Shown here: positions 42,912-54,429 of the stretch, piece after piece
How positions within the stretch are numbered: position 1 is the stretch's first letter
Layout: each line of letters starts with the position of its first letter
Assembly: GCA_948144175.1 (NCBI GenBank)
Contig: CANXME010002591.1
Span: 1,484,501 to 1,548,500, forward strand
Reading direction: 5' to 3'
Origin: Closterium sp. NIES-65
Lineage: Eukaryota; Streptophyta; Zygnematophyceae; Desmidiales; Closteriaceae
DNA length: 64,000 nt
Translations under genes and position numbers: made by a program
Notes under the pieces: generated by a model
Database searches by the model: none
What the model was told of the DNA's origin: nothing
Seen by the model: only the letters and a program-made list of their open reading frames with translations

Positions 42912-44704
42912 TCAGGTTCTGGGCGCAGCTGCAGCAGCACCAGGGGCACCGGGGGCACCCGGGCGAGCACCAGGCGCGCCAGGGGCACCAGGCTTGCCAC
43001 GGTCGTCCATCTGTTGACAGACAGCGGAAGACACGGGTGGGAAAAGAGGAGGGGAAGGGGTCAAGGGAAGGATGAAAGGAGGCGCGGAATGGCTTTGCAA
43101 GTGGTTTGGGAAGCAGACAGGAGAGGCAGGACGGAAATACAATCCGAAATATTTTGTGAGGGAGGATGAGGGTTTAAAACAACAGAAACGTGAAGCTGCT
43201 GCAGCTGAAGCGAAGAAAGTCCGCGCACCCATCCCCTTCTCCCCCTCCTTTCACCCCCTCCCCGGCCCAGCCCTGCACAAACCCCTCACCTTGCGCCCGG
43301 GCCTCTTGGGCGGCTCGCGGATGCGCCTAGCCTGGCGCGAGCGCACCCTGACGACGTGCGAGTGGATGGCGCACGAGATGCAGTACTGCACCTTGGCGTA
43401 CAGCTTCGGCAGCGCGTATCCTGCGCACACACAAGGGGGACGCGCGGAGTGGGGGGAGGGGAGGGGGGGGGGGGGGGGGGGTTTGGAGGTTGGCAAATGA
43501 CGAAAGGGAGGGAGGGAGGGAGGGGGGGAGGGAGAGAAAGAGGGCGAGAGAGAAAAGGGGGGAAGAAAGGGACCAATCTATTCAATGATAAGGACTGTAA
43601 GAGAAGAAAGGAGGCGGGAGAGAGAGGGAAGGAGAGGTGATAAACGAGGAGTAGGTGTTGCTGTTGACGGATGACGATGATGAAAGGACAAGGAAGGGAA
43701 ATGTGCGGGCTGTGAATTGAATAGAGACAGAAGGGAGGGGGAAGAGCAGGGGGGGCCAACACAAGGATGTGGAAAAGAGGGGAAGAGGGAGGGACGGATT
43801 TAGGGGAACGGGAGCCACGAAAAGAGGCGCGAAGATTGTAAGAAGTGCATCCACAGGCATGGCGATGACATGGGGCATCGGGTGAGGCGTGCGGAGTGCG
43901 ATGAGCGAAAGTCGGACGGCGGAACGAGGTGTGCGGAACCGGGGTGCGGAGCCGGGGTGCGGAGGCGGAAGGGGCAAGGCGGAGCGCACTGACCATCATA
44001 GACGCATGCCTCCTGCACGTCCCTGACTGCTGCCTGCTCCACAATGTTCCTCACTAAAAACCGCTTCACCGCCTTGTCCTGCTCGCACGCACACACCCAC
44101 GCAAGCACACAGACATACACACACCCACGCGCGCGGGATCGCGCATGCACATCATACGCGCGCATGCACATCATACGCGCGCATGCACATCATACGCGCG
44201 AATGCACATCATACGCGCGCATGCACATCATACGCGCGCATGCACATCATACGCCACGACAAGAGGTCAACATCACGGCAGCAAACGCACGACGGGAGGA
44301 GGGTTAGTGACTGTGACAACAGCACAGGGACATCCACGCAAATTTGAATCGCTCCCCGCGCTGTCATTACTTCAGCGAGCGACGACGGAATGAAAACAAG
44401 AAATCAGGGGGTAGTGGTGGAGAGGGAGGAGGGCGGGGAAGTGAAGGGGGTCTGGCCATGAGTAACGGAGAGAGACCGGGATTGGTGGGAGGAGGGCGAG
44501 TGTGGAGAGGGTGAGGCGCATGCCTTGGGGCAGCACTTGGCGCAGTTGGAGCAGCGGATGGGCTTCACATGCCCGCGCCCGTGCTTGTTGCGACCTCCGT
44601 TCCTTCGCTTCACAGTCTGCCACCACAACAATCGCCACCACCATCATCACCACCGTCACCACAATCGCAACAATCGCAACAATCGCAACCATCTCCAACA
44701 CCAT
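42912..44704 (-). CDS. RPS26: Small-subunit ribosomal protein eS26
   Basis: Exons 44616-44524, 44078-43994, 43420-43290 and 43010-42912 are in phase and give about 136 residues, close to the usual 130-135. Diagnostic sequence: [75 protein letters not shown] and a Gly/Ala/Pro-rich tail. The paired cysteines are the zinc-binding residues of eS26, which lies at the mRNA exit site of the 40S subunit. As in many RPS26 genes, the initiator Met seems to sit alone in an upstream exon; ATG at 44704-44702 followed by GTGTTG is my best candidate. The first coding intron is GC-AG (AAG then GCATGC), forced by the conserved CCPK-DKA junction. A telo-box lies upstream at 45045. Confidence 0.93.
44142..44254. 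repeat. 19-bp minisatellite in an eS26 intron
   Basis: Six tandem copies of gcgcgcatgcacatcatac with one variant (gcgcgaatg), in the GC-AG intron. It contains alternating purine-pyrimidine tracts (gcgcgcatgcaca). Confidence 0.93.
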
Positions 44705-45697
44705 CAAAGGGAGGAAAGGGGAAAAAATCCGGTGAGGAGGTGGAAGAGGATCGCGTGGAGGATCATGTCAATGGCGCTGTGCGATTGGAAGGGGTCAAGT
44801 CCGCTCTCGAGCAATGACGAGCGACTGGAGCCTTGGGAGTGAGAGGACCACCGAAGAAAAATCGCTCTAAAAATCCTGCGACAAGCAACCTGACGTCTCG
44901 ACTCTGACCAGCTTTAAGTGATTGATCGTCGTGGTGAGGCTTATTAATGCCTGATAACACCTAAAGAAGAATACGTAACCGCCAGTATTACAGACTCAGC
45001 GTACGTGGAAGGACAATGACGATCTACGTATGCCTGCAGCTCATAAACCCTAGACGATCCCACTCGCATCCTGTGCGCTCGACTAAAACGGTTTATACCC
45101 GCAAACCAGCGACGCGATGGCACGAAATAAGCATCGCAGCGACAAACGAGACGCCCCAAACACATCGTACCATGGTGCTCGGGTGGCGATTCGAGGAGAT
45201 TAAGGGACTGCTGGAGGAGTGCCGCGTTAGGCACACGGAAGAGGCAAGATGAGGAGGTGGAGAAAGAGAGGCGAGAGAAGGAGAGGGAGGGGGTTTGACA
45301 GGGTAGAGAGACGCTGCAGTAAGCAGAAACAGGATCAGCGAACGAGCTGTCGCGAAACAGGGTCAGCGAACAAGCTGTCGCGAAGTTCGTCAAAACAAAG
45401 CGAAACGGGTAACATGATGGACTGATATAAGTGGGCTCTTGCTACGTCGAACCTGTATGCTGAGAGAAACTTTTTCCCATATTCATGACCAACGTTTGGA
45501 CAGTTGACAATAATGGATCAGCCTCAGTCAAATTCCCACAATCAATATAGAACCAACCTTGGGGCAATTTATTATACTGAACACCAAAAACAAGCAAAAA
45601 CGCAACCCACACACTAGAAACCTTGCCTACTCAACCAATGTGACACATGACATTAACCTCACTATAAGAATCTTGGCTTTGAGCTGTCAGTTCCCAT
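44705..45697. other. eS26 promoter region and 3' flank of the MYB-like gene
   Basis: No coding feature beyond the flanking genes was recognised. It contains the telo-box listed separately. Confidence 0.45.
45045..45053 (+). promoter_or_regulatory. Telo-box-like element upstream of eS26
   Basis: AAACCCTAG, matching the AAACCCTA core common in promoters of plant ribosomal-protein and translation genes, lies about 340 bp upstream of the proposed eS26 ATG. Confidence 0.55.
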
Positions 45698-48600
45698 TCA
45701 CAAATGATGAGTGCGAGCAGCCGCCATGCTCTCAAGAACCATATCAGGTCGGGCGTAGAAATCCTTTCCAAAGAAATCTCCACCCACCACCTTCCCAACC
45801 TCCGCATTTGAGGCGGTGGAAGGAAGCGACCTGGGAACAACACAGCTATGGTCAACAGTGCCTGGGAGGAACTGAGGCACCCTCCGAGAGGCAAGGCTGG
45901 GTCTTTCTGGGACTGTCAAGAGGGCTGACACGGATGGAGGTGGGGATTGCATCAACAGATACGAATCCGAATGATCCATCAGCGTGTGCTTAAATGCATC
46001 TGCACTCAGCATCCAATCACGCTCCTTCTGAAGCATCTGGGACCCATGCTCCCATGCCACTGACGGCACCTCCTCCTGCGGCTGCTGCCCTTGCTGGTGC
46101 TGCTCAAACAGCGCTGCCACAGACTGCAGCTGCTCATACTCTGCCTGCACCTCACACGACCCCACAGCCGCTGCAGTCTCCGCAGGTGCGGCGGCAGGGG
46201 TATCAGCAGCAGCAGCATCTGAGGAACCAGAAACGGGAGGAGGGAGAGCAGCAGAGGCAGACGGTTGCCAGTCAGGAACCAGAAGGTCGCAGAGCCCATC
46301 CAACATCGCATCAAGAAGCACATCAGAACCCCCCTGCCCTTCCCCCGACACGGCAACGTTCGTCCCTGCTCCCACTGATGCAGCTGCAGCAGCAGCTCCA
46401 TATTTCGCTGCTGCTCCACCATCTCCGCCTCCAGAACCGTCCGTATCATGTGCAGCCAGTCCCGGATCAGGCAAAATGATTCCCGCTAGGGACTCATCTT
46501 TCGCTTCCACCCCTTGCCCATGCTCTTCGTTCACCCTCCTTGCCATGGATCCCAGCAGAGCCTGCAGGTGCTCTGGCCCGCCCCCGCCTCCATACATCCA
46601 CCCAAACACCCCTTCCTCCTTGCTTCTCTCTGCCAGCGCCCCGCCTCCACGCCCTGCCTCGCCCACCTTGGCACTTGCAACTGGCTTGGTTGGCGGGAGC
46701 ATGCGCGTTGGATTGTGCTCATTTTGCTTTGTCCGCGCTGACGCCATGGCGCCAGGTGCAGCAGAAGCACCACCACCACCACCAACGCTGCCACCGCCGG
46801 CAGCACTGGCAGAACCGGCAGAACCGGCAGCACCAGCAGGAGCAGGGATTGCGGAAGGTGCAGCAGCGAAGCGAGCACCACCGGCTAGAGCAGCAGATGC
46901 TGATGCTGCCGAATAAGCATGTGTTGGTGCAAACGGCACTGGCGAGCAACCGGGCAGCCGAGACCTCAGGACAGACGCCAGGGCAGCAGCTCTAGGACAA
47001 GGAGCAGCAGCACTACTCGCAGCAGCACCACCACCAGGAACAGCAGCAGTGGCAGCAGCAGTGTTGTTGGTGACGGCCGCAGCAGCGAAAGCATCAGCAG
47101 CATTGCGATCCATAGGCGAGTGCGCGAGTCTGGAGCGAGAGAGAGTGCTCCTTGGCACTACTTGCTCCTGCATGTGCCACCCAGACGCGCGCTCCCCCGG
47201 CACACACTGCGCCATGCACGCCTCGTCCCTGTCCACCTCCCCGCTCGCGGAATACCCCCCCCACTTCTTCCCCTGCGCGCCACTGCGCGTCGGGCCTGTT
47301 AATCCCGCGGACGCCACCGAGTGCGACAGCGAGAAGGACGTCGGCGCTATCGACGGCGACGCTGACGACGCGCACGGCGACGCGACAGGCACCGCGAATC
47401 CCGGTCTGTGGCTCGCCGCGGCGGCCGCGAACGCGGAGGCAGCGGGGGTTGCGCGACTGGGGGAGGAGGATGAGAGCGCCGCGGAGGATTGTGCGGGGGA
47501 ACTAAGGAGGTGGCGGAGGATGGCGGAGGAGGCGGGGAAGGGAGATGCTGCGAGATGAGCGGGCGGGCGCTGCGCCTGCGCGAATGCGCTCAGGGAAACC
47601 GACGCGGTCGCATCCGCGGCAGCTGCTTGCGGAGGACAAGTGGACGGCGAGGACGGGACGCGCGCTTCGCGCGCATCCGCAAAGAACGCGGAGGGAGAGC
47701 CAGCCGCAAACGCCACGGGGGCGGACGCGATTGACGCAGCTGCCGCCGCGGCTGCCGCCGCCGCCACCGACGACGACGACGCTGCAGCCACCGTATCGGC
47801 GGTACCTTCCGGCCCGCCAAAAACGGGCCGCGAACCCGCACCCAAGAACGCCCGAATTGATGGGAATAGGCGAACGGCGAGGTCTAGGTCCGCGCTCGCA
47901 GCGACGGCGGCGGCGGCGGCAGCGGCGCTAGGAAGGGATGCGGGGAAGGCTTGCACGTTGCTTGCGGCATCGACGCGCGGTTTGACACTGTGAGGACGAA
48001 GGAGGTGGAGAGGGGTCGAGGGTACACGAGAGGTGGGTAGAGTGGTGAGCGAGGAGAGCAAGTCGAGCTGGCGAGGACGACCATGACGAGGAGGACGAAG
48101 ACTAATAAAGCAAGAAAAGAGAAGAAGAAGAAAAAAAACAAACAAACAAACAAACAGATGAAGAAATCTGATCGTCGTGACATGGCTGAGAGTGTAGTTA
48201 CCTCCGGATCCACGGGGAATCGAGCTGGCCGCCGCAATTCGCCTCGACGTGTCCCCCTGGAAGAAAACGTTGCGCGGCGGGATTCACGCATTCGTCGGCC
48301 ATCATCTGCGTCCGAGCGCCTGCACTGCTAGCGGCGGCGGCGGAGGCGGCGGCGGCAGCGGAGGCAGCGGCTGCGCTCTCGTCGCGGCAGCGCTTGAGCT
48401 CGCCTTGGAGTTTCCGCCCCGCCGTGGCGGCCCACGTCATCAGTCGCTGGCTGCTCCGCGCCGCCGAATCCGTCCTGCACGCGCTCGCCTGTGACTCTCG
48501 ATTCGCAGCGCCTCCCGCCGTCGCCGTCGCCGTCGCCGTCGTCGTCGCAGACCCTATCGCTGAAGGAGTCACCGTGGTAGCCGCCGTGTGCGACAAATTT

Positions 48601-49405
48601 CGCGACGGGTCTCGCGAAGATCGCGCAGATTGGGAGTCGTTTGCGAGGGAGGACAGCGAGTCGCGCGGAAGTTGTAAGACCGACGAGGCAATGGCGCGGT
48701 CATCCCGAGACGAAAGTGCCTTGTTCTGACCTCTCTTGCCCCTCTCTAGAAAGTGACGCCTGCACACAGCGAAGGCGACGCGAGTCAGAACGCATGGGCG
48801 AGCGCGGCTCGGGCACGACTGGACTTGACAAACACACATCCGGGACAGAAAACCGAGCGGAGGTGAGGACCGAAGGCTCTACACTGTTTCAACGTTCACG
48901 AAGAGGTAATCAAATCGGGACACAAGAAACGCTGACGGAAGCGGAAAGAGTGCATGAAAAGGTCGGACGGATGGTGATACTTGGACAGGGAGGAGGGGGT
49001 GAGGGTGGGCGTTAGGGTGGGAGTTAAGGCAGATAGAATGTGTCGCACTTCTTTAGCAGAATGAAGCGGTTGCAACACGCCTTCTGGTCCCGATGCGGCA
49101 GCGTCCCCGACGCTTGAAGAAAGCCCCAATACTTGGTCCCGTGCACTGCCACGTGTCGCAAGAGCACCAGATCCTCCTGCGCCGCGAACAGGACACAAGA
49201 AACGAAGGCGGAGGAAAGAGATTCAGAAAAGGTGGAGATTATGGAAGAGAGAGAGAGAGAGGAGGGTAGGAAGAGAGAGGGCGGGGGAAAGTAGGGGACG
49301 GTGGGGGGAGGCGCGTGTACTAAGAAGAGAGGGTCCAGGTAGTGGGAAGGTGTGGATGGAGAGGATAGTAAGGGTGTAGTTAACAGACTCCGTAATGAGA
49401 GAGAC

Positions 49406-49500
<95 letters not shown>

Positions 49501-49578
49501 AAGAGAAAGATGAGTTACCTCTGAGGTCCAAAGTGAGCCGACTTGCCGCAAGAAGGGAAACGTTACTCCGTCAGCCAT
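45698..49578 (-). CDS. SANT/MYB-like protein with long low-complexity region
   Basis: Four exons in phase: 49578-49519, 49176-49049, 48759-48202, 47987-45698, about 1,011 residues. Exons 1 and 2 encode one SANT/MYB-like repeat: LWTSEEDLVLLRHVAVHGTKYWG, then LPHRDQKACCNRFILLKKRH, with spaced aromatic residues and a recognition-helix-like second part. The rest is Ala/Ser-rich, with scattered short non-repetitive patches and a C-terminal EVGKVVGGDFFGKDFYARPDM that looks conserved. A DNA-binding or chromatin role is inferred from the SANT-like repeat only; I cannot name the family. Intron 1 carries a (GA)n tract. Confidence 0.65.
49405..49495 (+). repeat. (GA)n microsatellite
   Basis: About 45 near-perfect GA dinucleotides in intron 1 of the MYB-like gene. 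Confidence 0.97.
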
Positions 49579-50687
49579 GAGAAGCTGGGTGCGATTCGAT
49601 CTAAATGCAAATTTTCCCGAAATCGGAGAACAGCTTCCGCAATCGAGGAGTAACTGAGATGGACACTCCTAGACTATGAGGTAAAGCTCTGGTAGGAAGA
49701 CCTGAGGTGAACGCTTCCAAGCAGTCATTCCTATCACATGGGCTTGAAGTTGGAGAAGGGGAGGATGCAGCAGGAGAAGTCATGGTGGAGTCAAGTGTAG
49801 TTGTGCTGTGGGTCCCTAGTAATTGAGGTGCCCGCCTTCACCGAAGTCCCAGTTGTATGGGCTGAGGCCTGGGAGGCTAAGGGACACGTGATTGGTGGAA
49901 CGGGGCTGCGGGCTTGGTGGGAGAAGGGACTCAAGATTCATCCAAATGGGAGTGTATCAATCGTCGCTCACCCTCCACCCAACTCTCTCCACAACCCCCC
50001 CCCCCCTCCTCCCCCACACCTCCACCTACCCTACCTCCACCCTCCGCTATTAGGGTTGATTTGTGAACCTCCTTTCAGAATTGAGGGGCTACATAGCTGA
50101 AAAAAAGCAAACCAGGTCCAGCATGGCGTGGACATTGATTGGCTGTCTCACAAATATCCCGCAAGAAGTTTTCTGTTGATGTGAACTGAGGGGGTGTTAC
50201 ATGTGCGGCAGAACTACTCTGGGCCGCGCTGGGCCGCTGAAGCCCAGGGGGATTTACGCGAACCATCACGGACCAGCGTGGACTAGCTGTTTGGACCAGC
50301 AGACGGCCCATGTAGTGACCCAGGTAGCCCCCCACGGACCAGCATGTACAGTGGTCGGTGGACGAGCAGGATTTGGGGGACCACTTCCAACAGTCGACCC
50401 CAATTTCGCGGCCCAGACACTCGCGAAAACTCCACGTCGCCCCTCTTCGCTAGCACAAGCTGAAAATTTAGCGATTCGGGCCGTCGCGAAATGTAGATCG
50501 CGTGTTACTAGGTGCGACTTTGTTTTCGTCCACCTTGCTTTTGCGAAACTGTAAAACACTGTGCTGTTGGGGTCGGCTGCAAGGGAGCACGTGGGTACCA
50601 GGCAGGGACCACTTTCGCAAGTGATCCCTGTAAACTGGTGCTCCCTTGTCTAAGCTGGTCCATTTCCTGTAAATGGACCAGCGCGCA
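49579..50687. other. Upstream flank of the MYB-like gene
   Basis: Contains the promoter of the MYB-like gene. At about 50190-50202 ggggtgttaca mirrors tgtaacacccc at 50688, hinting that another LTR-type boundary, or a related solo fragment, lies between them. No coding feature is supported. Confidence 0.35.
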
Positions 50688-51829
50688 ATGTAACACCCCC
50701 TGATTTTGGCTGAGTGAGGTCCTGAATTTCGATTCAGCTGGATGCCCAGATGGTTCAAAACAATGGAGTTTCATCTTTTCTATTGCATTTCTCGGGACGA
50801 AAGAACGTGTAACGACGCTTTTTCGGGGAAAATTGGGTTATGAGGAACTGCGACGGGCAAGTTTGTATAAACATCAAAACGGCAGTGAATCGAATCTGTT
50901 GGGGGTAAGGGATCTCGTTTGGTGGCCTGGTTGGCTTGGGATCGCTACATGAGCCAAGCCAAGACATCCCAATGGGGCAGGAGAAGAGCTGCAGTGTCCT
51001 GCCATTTATATCTACCCGATGTATCGGCTCCTGAAAGTCGGCACTCGGAGGTGGTTCCCAAACCCAAACCCTAAATCCGAAAACAACGAATGGTCACGAG
51101 TGCACGCGGTGTACAAAAAAGGTGTGCACTATCTACACACAAGCTTGTGAATTTTCCATCTGCCCAACGAATCTGCACATCACAGGCCAAGTGTGCTAGG
51201 GAGACTCCCGTCACATCCAAAACAAAGTGGACTGTGGAAGCGTGTACAGTACAGTTTGGGGAAAGAGGCAGTGCTCGATTCTCAACAACGACCTTTGTCC
51301 TGATATCCCGCCCGTATCCTGACTACAGATCTCAGTGACGTGTATTCAAACCCCTACCACTGCCCAACCACGTGACGAGACGATAAAACTTTCTCTTCAC
51401 CACCAAAACTAGACAGAGACCTTGTTTCATGAAGCTTCGGGACAAGACGGGATCTCTCGCGTTGTTCCACAACACGACAGATGAGCCAGGTGGTCCTGAC
51501 CCGGAAGAGCCAGACCAGGGCCTGAACCCGCAAACAGTTGCAGCCTTGTGTTACGAGTGCAATTCAGTGACCGAACGAGAATTGCACTATCGAAGCAAGA
51601 GTACAATGAGCGAAGGCATGAGCGAAGAATATATAGCGAACTACAGTGGTAACGGTAATGGACTATGGTTGTCGCGCGACGGGCCTGGGACTGAGGTTGG
51701 GAAAAAGTGTCGAAGCGGAGGCCCGGAGCGCGGGTCACCCACCGAGCCGTGAGGTCGGGGTGCGAAGGTGGCGGGCGGATTGTCGATGCGAGGGTTGCGA
51801 GTGGTAACGGTGCTGACTGTGGTGCTACA
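50688..51829 (-). repeat. Probable 3' LTR of the gypsy element
   Basis: Bounded by TGTAGCACC (- strand, at 51829) and GGGGGTGTTACA (ending at 50688), which have the TG...CA form. It contains a TATAAAT-like box near 51003-51011 and a telo-box at 51066. The other LTR is outside the window, so the limits cannot be checked. Confidence 0.4.
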
Positions 51830-51880
51830 GTGATGTACGCGTTGAGCAGGGATGCGAAGTAAAGAAAAGGAATTTTCCTT

Positions 51881-51881
51881 A

Positions 51882-51909
<28 letters not shown>
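51881..51909 (-). other. Polypurine tract of the gypsy element
   Basis: A run of about 27 C on the + strand (G on the element strand), soon after the chromodomain stop at 51924, in the expected place for plus-strand priming. It is unusually long and pure. Confidence 0.6.
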
Positions 51910-51912
<3 letters not shown>

Positions 51913-51923
51913 GGAGGTCCTCC

Positions 51924-53140
51924 TTACGAAATTGCGTGTACATCCCTGAAATTTCGGCTGCGCAGATACTCGGTGAGGACGGGGTGGTTTTCGATTCTAT
52001 CCGGGGGAACCCAATTGTCTTCGGTGAGTGTACGGTCCTTCCAGCGGAGTAAGAACTCGATCCTTCGGGCTCCTCGAGGGTCGCGAACTCTGTGACTCAG
52101 GATTTTCTCGGGGGTGATGATTGGTTCAGTTGGTGGTCTTGTCATGCTGGCTGGGCGATTGCGTAGCAGTTGGCTCGTGGACGGTACGTAAGGGCGAAGT
52201 AGGCTGACGTGGAATGAGGGGCTGACGTACCAATCAACAGGGAGGAGGAGGTGGGCGGTGACGGGTGTAAGCATGTGGCTTATGCGAAATGGCCCGCAGT
52301 ATCCGGGGCGGAGTTTCGGGGTGATGGGCAGTCGGAGGTTCTCAGTGTCAAGTAAAACTAAGTCGTCGGGCTGGTAAGTGACAGGTCTGCGGTGGCGGTC
52401 GACGTTGCGTTCAGCGATGATGTTCGATTTTTTTATTGCGTCTACTGCCCGAGTCCGTGCTGCTTGTAATATTTCGGCGAACTGTTGTGCTCGTGGTACT
52501 GGGTTGTCATGATTCGGTCATGTGTACTGTCGGGTCTTGTCCGTAGTTTAGGTAAAACGGTGACTGTTGGGTCGTGGCGGATGGCGAGTTGTTGTACGCG
52601 AATTCGATTAGTGGTAGTTGCTGTTCTCACGTGGTCGGGTCGTCACACGTGGTCCTGATGAGCTCTTCCATGGTCTGATTTGTCCGTTCTGTCTGTCCGT
52701 CGGTTTCGGGGTGGTATGATGAACTGAACTGCAGTCGCGTGCCAAACTGCTGCCACAGGTTCCGCCAGAAGTTGCTGGTGAATTTTGTGTCGCGGTCGCT
52801 GATGATCGCGGCTGGTATCCCGTGCAGTCGAACGACGGTGGAGATGAAGATGCGTGCTGTTTCTTCGGCTGTGATTGATTTTTTGCAGGCTGCGAAATGT
52901 GCCATTTTTCGTCAATCGATCGACGACGACCAGGAACGCGTCGTTCCCACTCGCCCCGGCTGGTAACCCCGTGACGAAGTCCATCGTCACCTGCTGCCAA
53001 GCACGCTCTGGGGGTGGTATCGGCTGCAACTGTCCCGCCGGCCGTTGTCGTGATGATTTCATGAGCTGACAAATGGGAGACGATGCCACGTGTCGTACGT
53101 CGGTCAACATTTCGGGCCAGTAATAATACCGCTGCAGCTG
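51924..53140 (-). pseudogene. Gypsy integrase core and chromodomain, frameshifted
   Basis: The integrase core begins at PICQLMK and DFVTGLP (first catalytic Asp), switches frame, and continues with ISDRDTKFTSNFW (second Asp) and HPETDGQTERTNQTMEEL (Glu). The chromodomain follows: EKILSHRVRDPRGARRIEFL, RWKDRTLTEDNWVPPDRI. The first Cys of the HHCC zinc finger appears to be Ser (VASSPIC). The polypeptide is broken by frameshifts around 52900 and 52610-52270. Confidence 0.85.
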
Positions 53141-53523
53141 CTGTCAGAATCCCAACCACTAGACCATTGGGATAAAAGGGCTTGTTTCAGTAGCGGCTCA
53201 GTGCGCCCATAACCCCCCAGGCGAACGCGCCTGTAACTCTCTCCAGGATCAATCGGGCATCCACAGTGCAGATCTACTGACACCCCCTCACACTGGGAGG
53301 CCCAGGACTAAGCACAGCGGCAACGGCCTACATGTGCATACACCGGGAATCGAACCCGAGACCGTTGTGATACCATGTCAGAATCCCAACCACTAGACCA
53401 TTGGGATAAAAGGGCTATTTTCAGTAGCGGGTCAGTGCGCCCATAACCCCCCAGGCGAACGCGCCTGTAACCCTCTCCAGGATCAATCGGGCATCCACAG
53501 TGCAGATCTACTGACATACTGAC
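53141..53523 (-). mobile_element. tRNA-related SINE-like tandem dimer
   Basis: On the - strand it contains TGGTCTAGTGG (a perfect pol III A box) and GGTTCGATTCC (a perfect B box) at about 53345-53402, spaced as in a tRNA. A body of about 110 bp (gtcagtagatctgcactgtg and onward) occurs twice, and the A-box half is repeated at 53150-53170 without its B box, so the unit is a truncated head-to-tail dimer. It splits the gypsy integrase zinc-finger segment, with a short cagctg duplication at the edges. Confidence 0.7.
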
Positions 53524-54191
53524 AGCTGTTGCTGTGTTTTTTCTACTCCGAAATGCCCCGAGGTAACTCCGTCGTGTGCCTCCTGTAACAGTAATTCCCG
53601 TAGCAGTGTATACCCAGGCACCCAAATGCGGTCAGTCTCGGTTTTTACGTAATAGACTCCCTTTGCTGCTGCGAACTGCTGCGAATTTCCTCCTGTGAAG
53701 AATGGATCCGTTTGGTACCCGTGGGTGAATAGGCCTGTTAGTAGCTGGCTAGTCTGGGCGAGTAGTATTGCGTGTATCTGAGCAGTGGGGCGGGTCAGTG
53801 CGTCGGCGATGTTCGAGGCTCCCTTTTTGTAAGTAACCGTGTAGTGAAAGTTGGACTCGAGGAAATCGAGCCAGCGAATCTGTCGTGGGTTGAGGTGTGG
53901 CTGTGCGCGAAGGTACTGTAATGATTTATGGTCTGTCCGCACTGTCACGTCCGCGCCAATCAAGTAACAGCGCCATACTTTGAACGCGTGCACGATCGCA
54001 AGCATTTCGCGGTCGTGTATTGGGTAATTTGTCTCGGGCGGATGCAGTTTTCGTGACTCGTATGCGATAGGCTGTAGGCAATTGCTGAAATCCTGTAGCA
54101 GTACGGCTCCGATGGCGATATCGCTTGCGTCGGTAACTACTTCGAATGAGCGGTGTGGGTCGGCGATGCGCAGGACGGGCGGTGAACAGAG
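53524..54191 (-). pseudogene. Gypsy RNase H domain and integrase start
   Basis: Contains FEVVTDASDIAIGAVLLQ, YPIHDREMLAIVHAFKVWR and VRTDHKSLQYL, with the catalytic acidic residues in place. Then come the connection region and HDGVTSGHFGVEKTQQQL (His pair of the integrase zinc finger), cut by the SINE-like unit. At its 5' side the frame runs directly into the copia element; removing that element and one target copy restores continuity with the RT at 61207. Confidence 0.9.
54187..54191. other. Target site duplication of the copia element (left)
   Basis: CAGAG immediately precedes the left LTR and is repeated at 61207-61211 after the right LTR: a 5-bp duplication, as expected for Ty1/copia integration. 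Confidence 0.95.
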
Positions 54192-54324
54192 TGTCAAACA
54201 TTATATATGTTATGCTTGTGTAGGCTACAGTGGGTTAGCCTATAGGGGGTACACAATTCTAGGGTTTCCTACTTGTACTCATTTTCACTGCTAGTTCATC
54301 CATTCCTGTTCGCTTATTCTCACA
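54192..54324 (+). repeat. Left LTR (133 bp) of the copia element
   Basis: Begins TGTCAAACATTATATATG and ends CTTATTCTCACA. Identical to 61074-61206. Very short for an LTR; it contains TATATAT near the start and a telo-box (reverse orientation) at 54259-54267. Confidence 0.97.
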
Positions 54325-54335
54325 TGGTATAGAGC
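54325..54335 (+). other. Primer-binding site of the copia element
   Basis: TGGTATAGAGC directly follows the left LTR and matches the initiator-Met tRNA-type primer-binding site (TGGTATCAGAGC) of plant copia elements with one missing base. Confidence 0.75.
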
Positions 54336-54429
54336 GGGTCCTTCTACGGACCATTTTTTTTTGGGCCCACCGAAGCGCCCCCCGAGGCGCGATCTTTTTT
54401 TTAGCGACCCCTCGGGTCGCCATTTCCCC

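Noticed and set aside
50190-50698. A separate LTR or solo element between the two inverted tgtaacaccc motifs
   Set aside because: Only the short terminal motif is shared; no second LTR, target duplication or coding domain supports it.
53345-53405. Functional tRNA gene
   Set aside because: A and B boxes are perfect, but the acceptor and anticodon stems do not form a clean cloverleaf and the unit is embedded in a dimeric repeat, so SINE-like is preferred.
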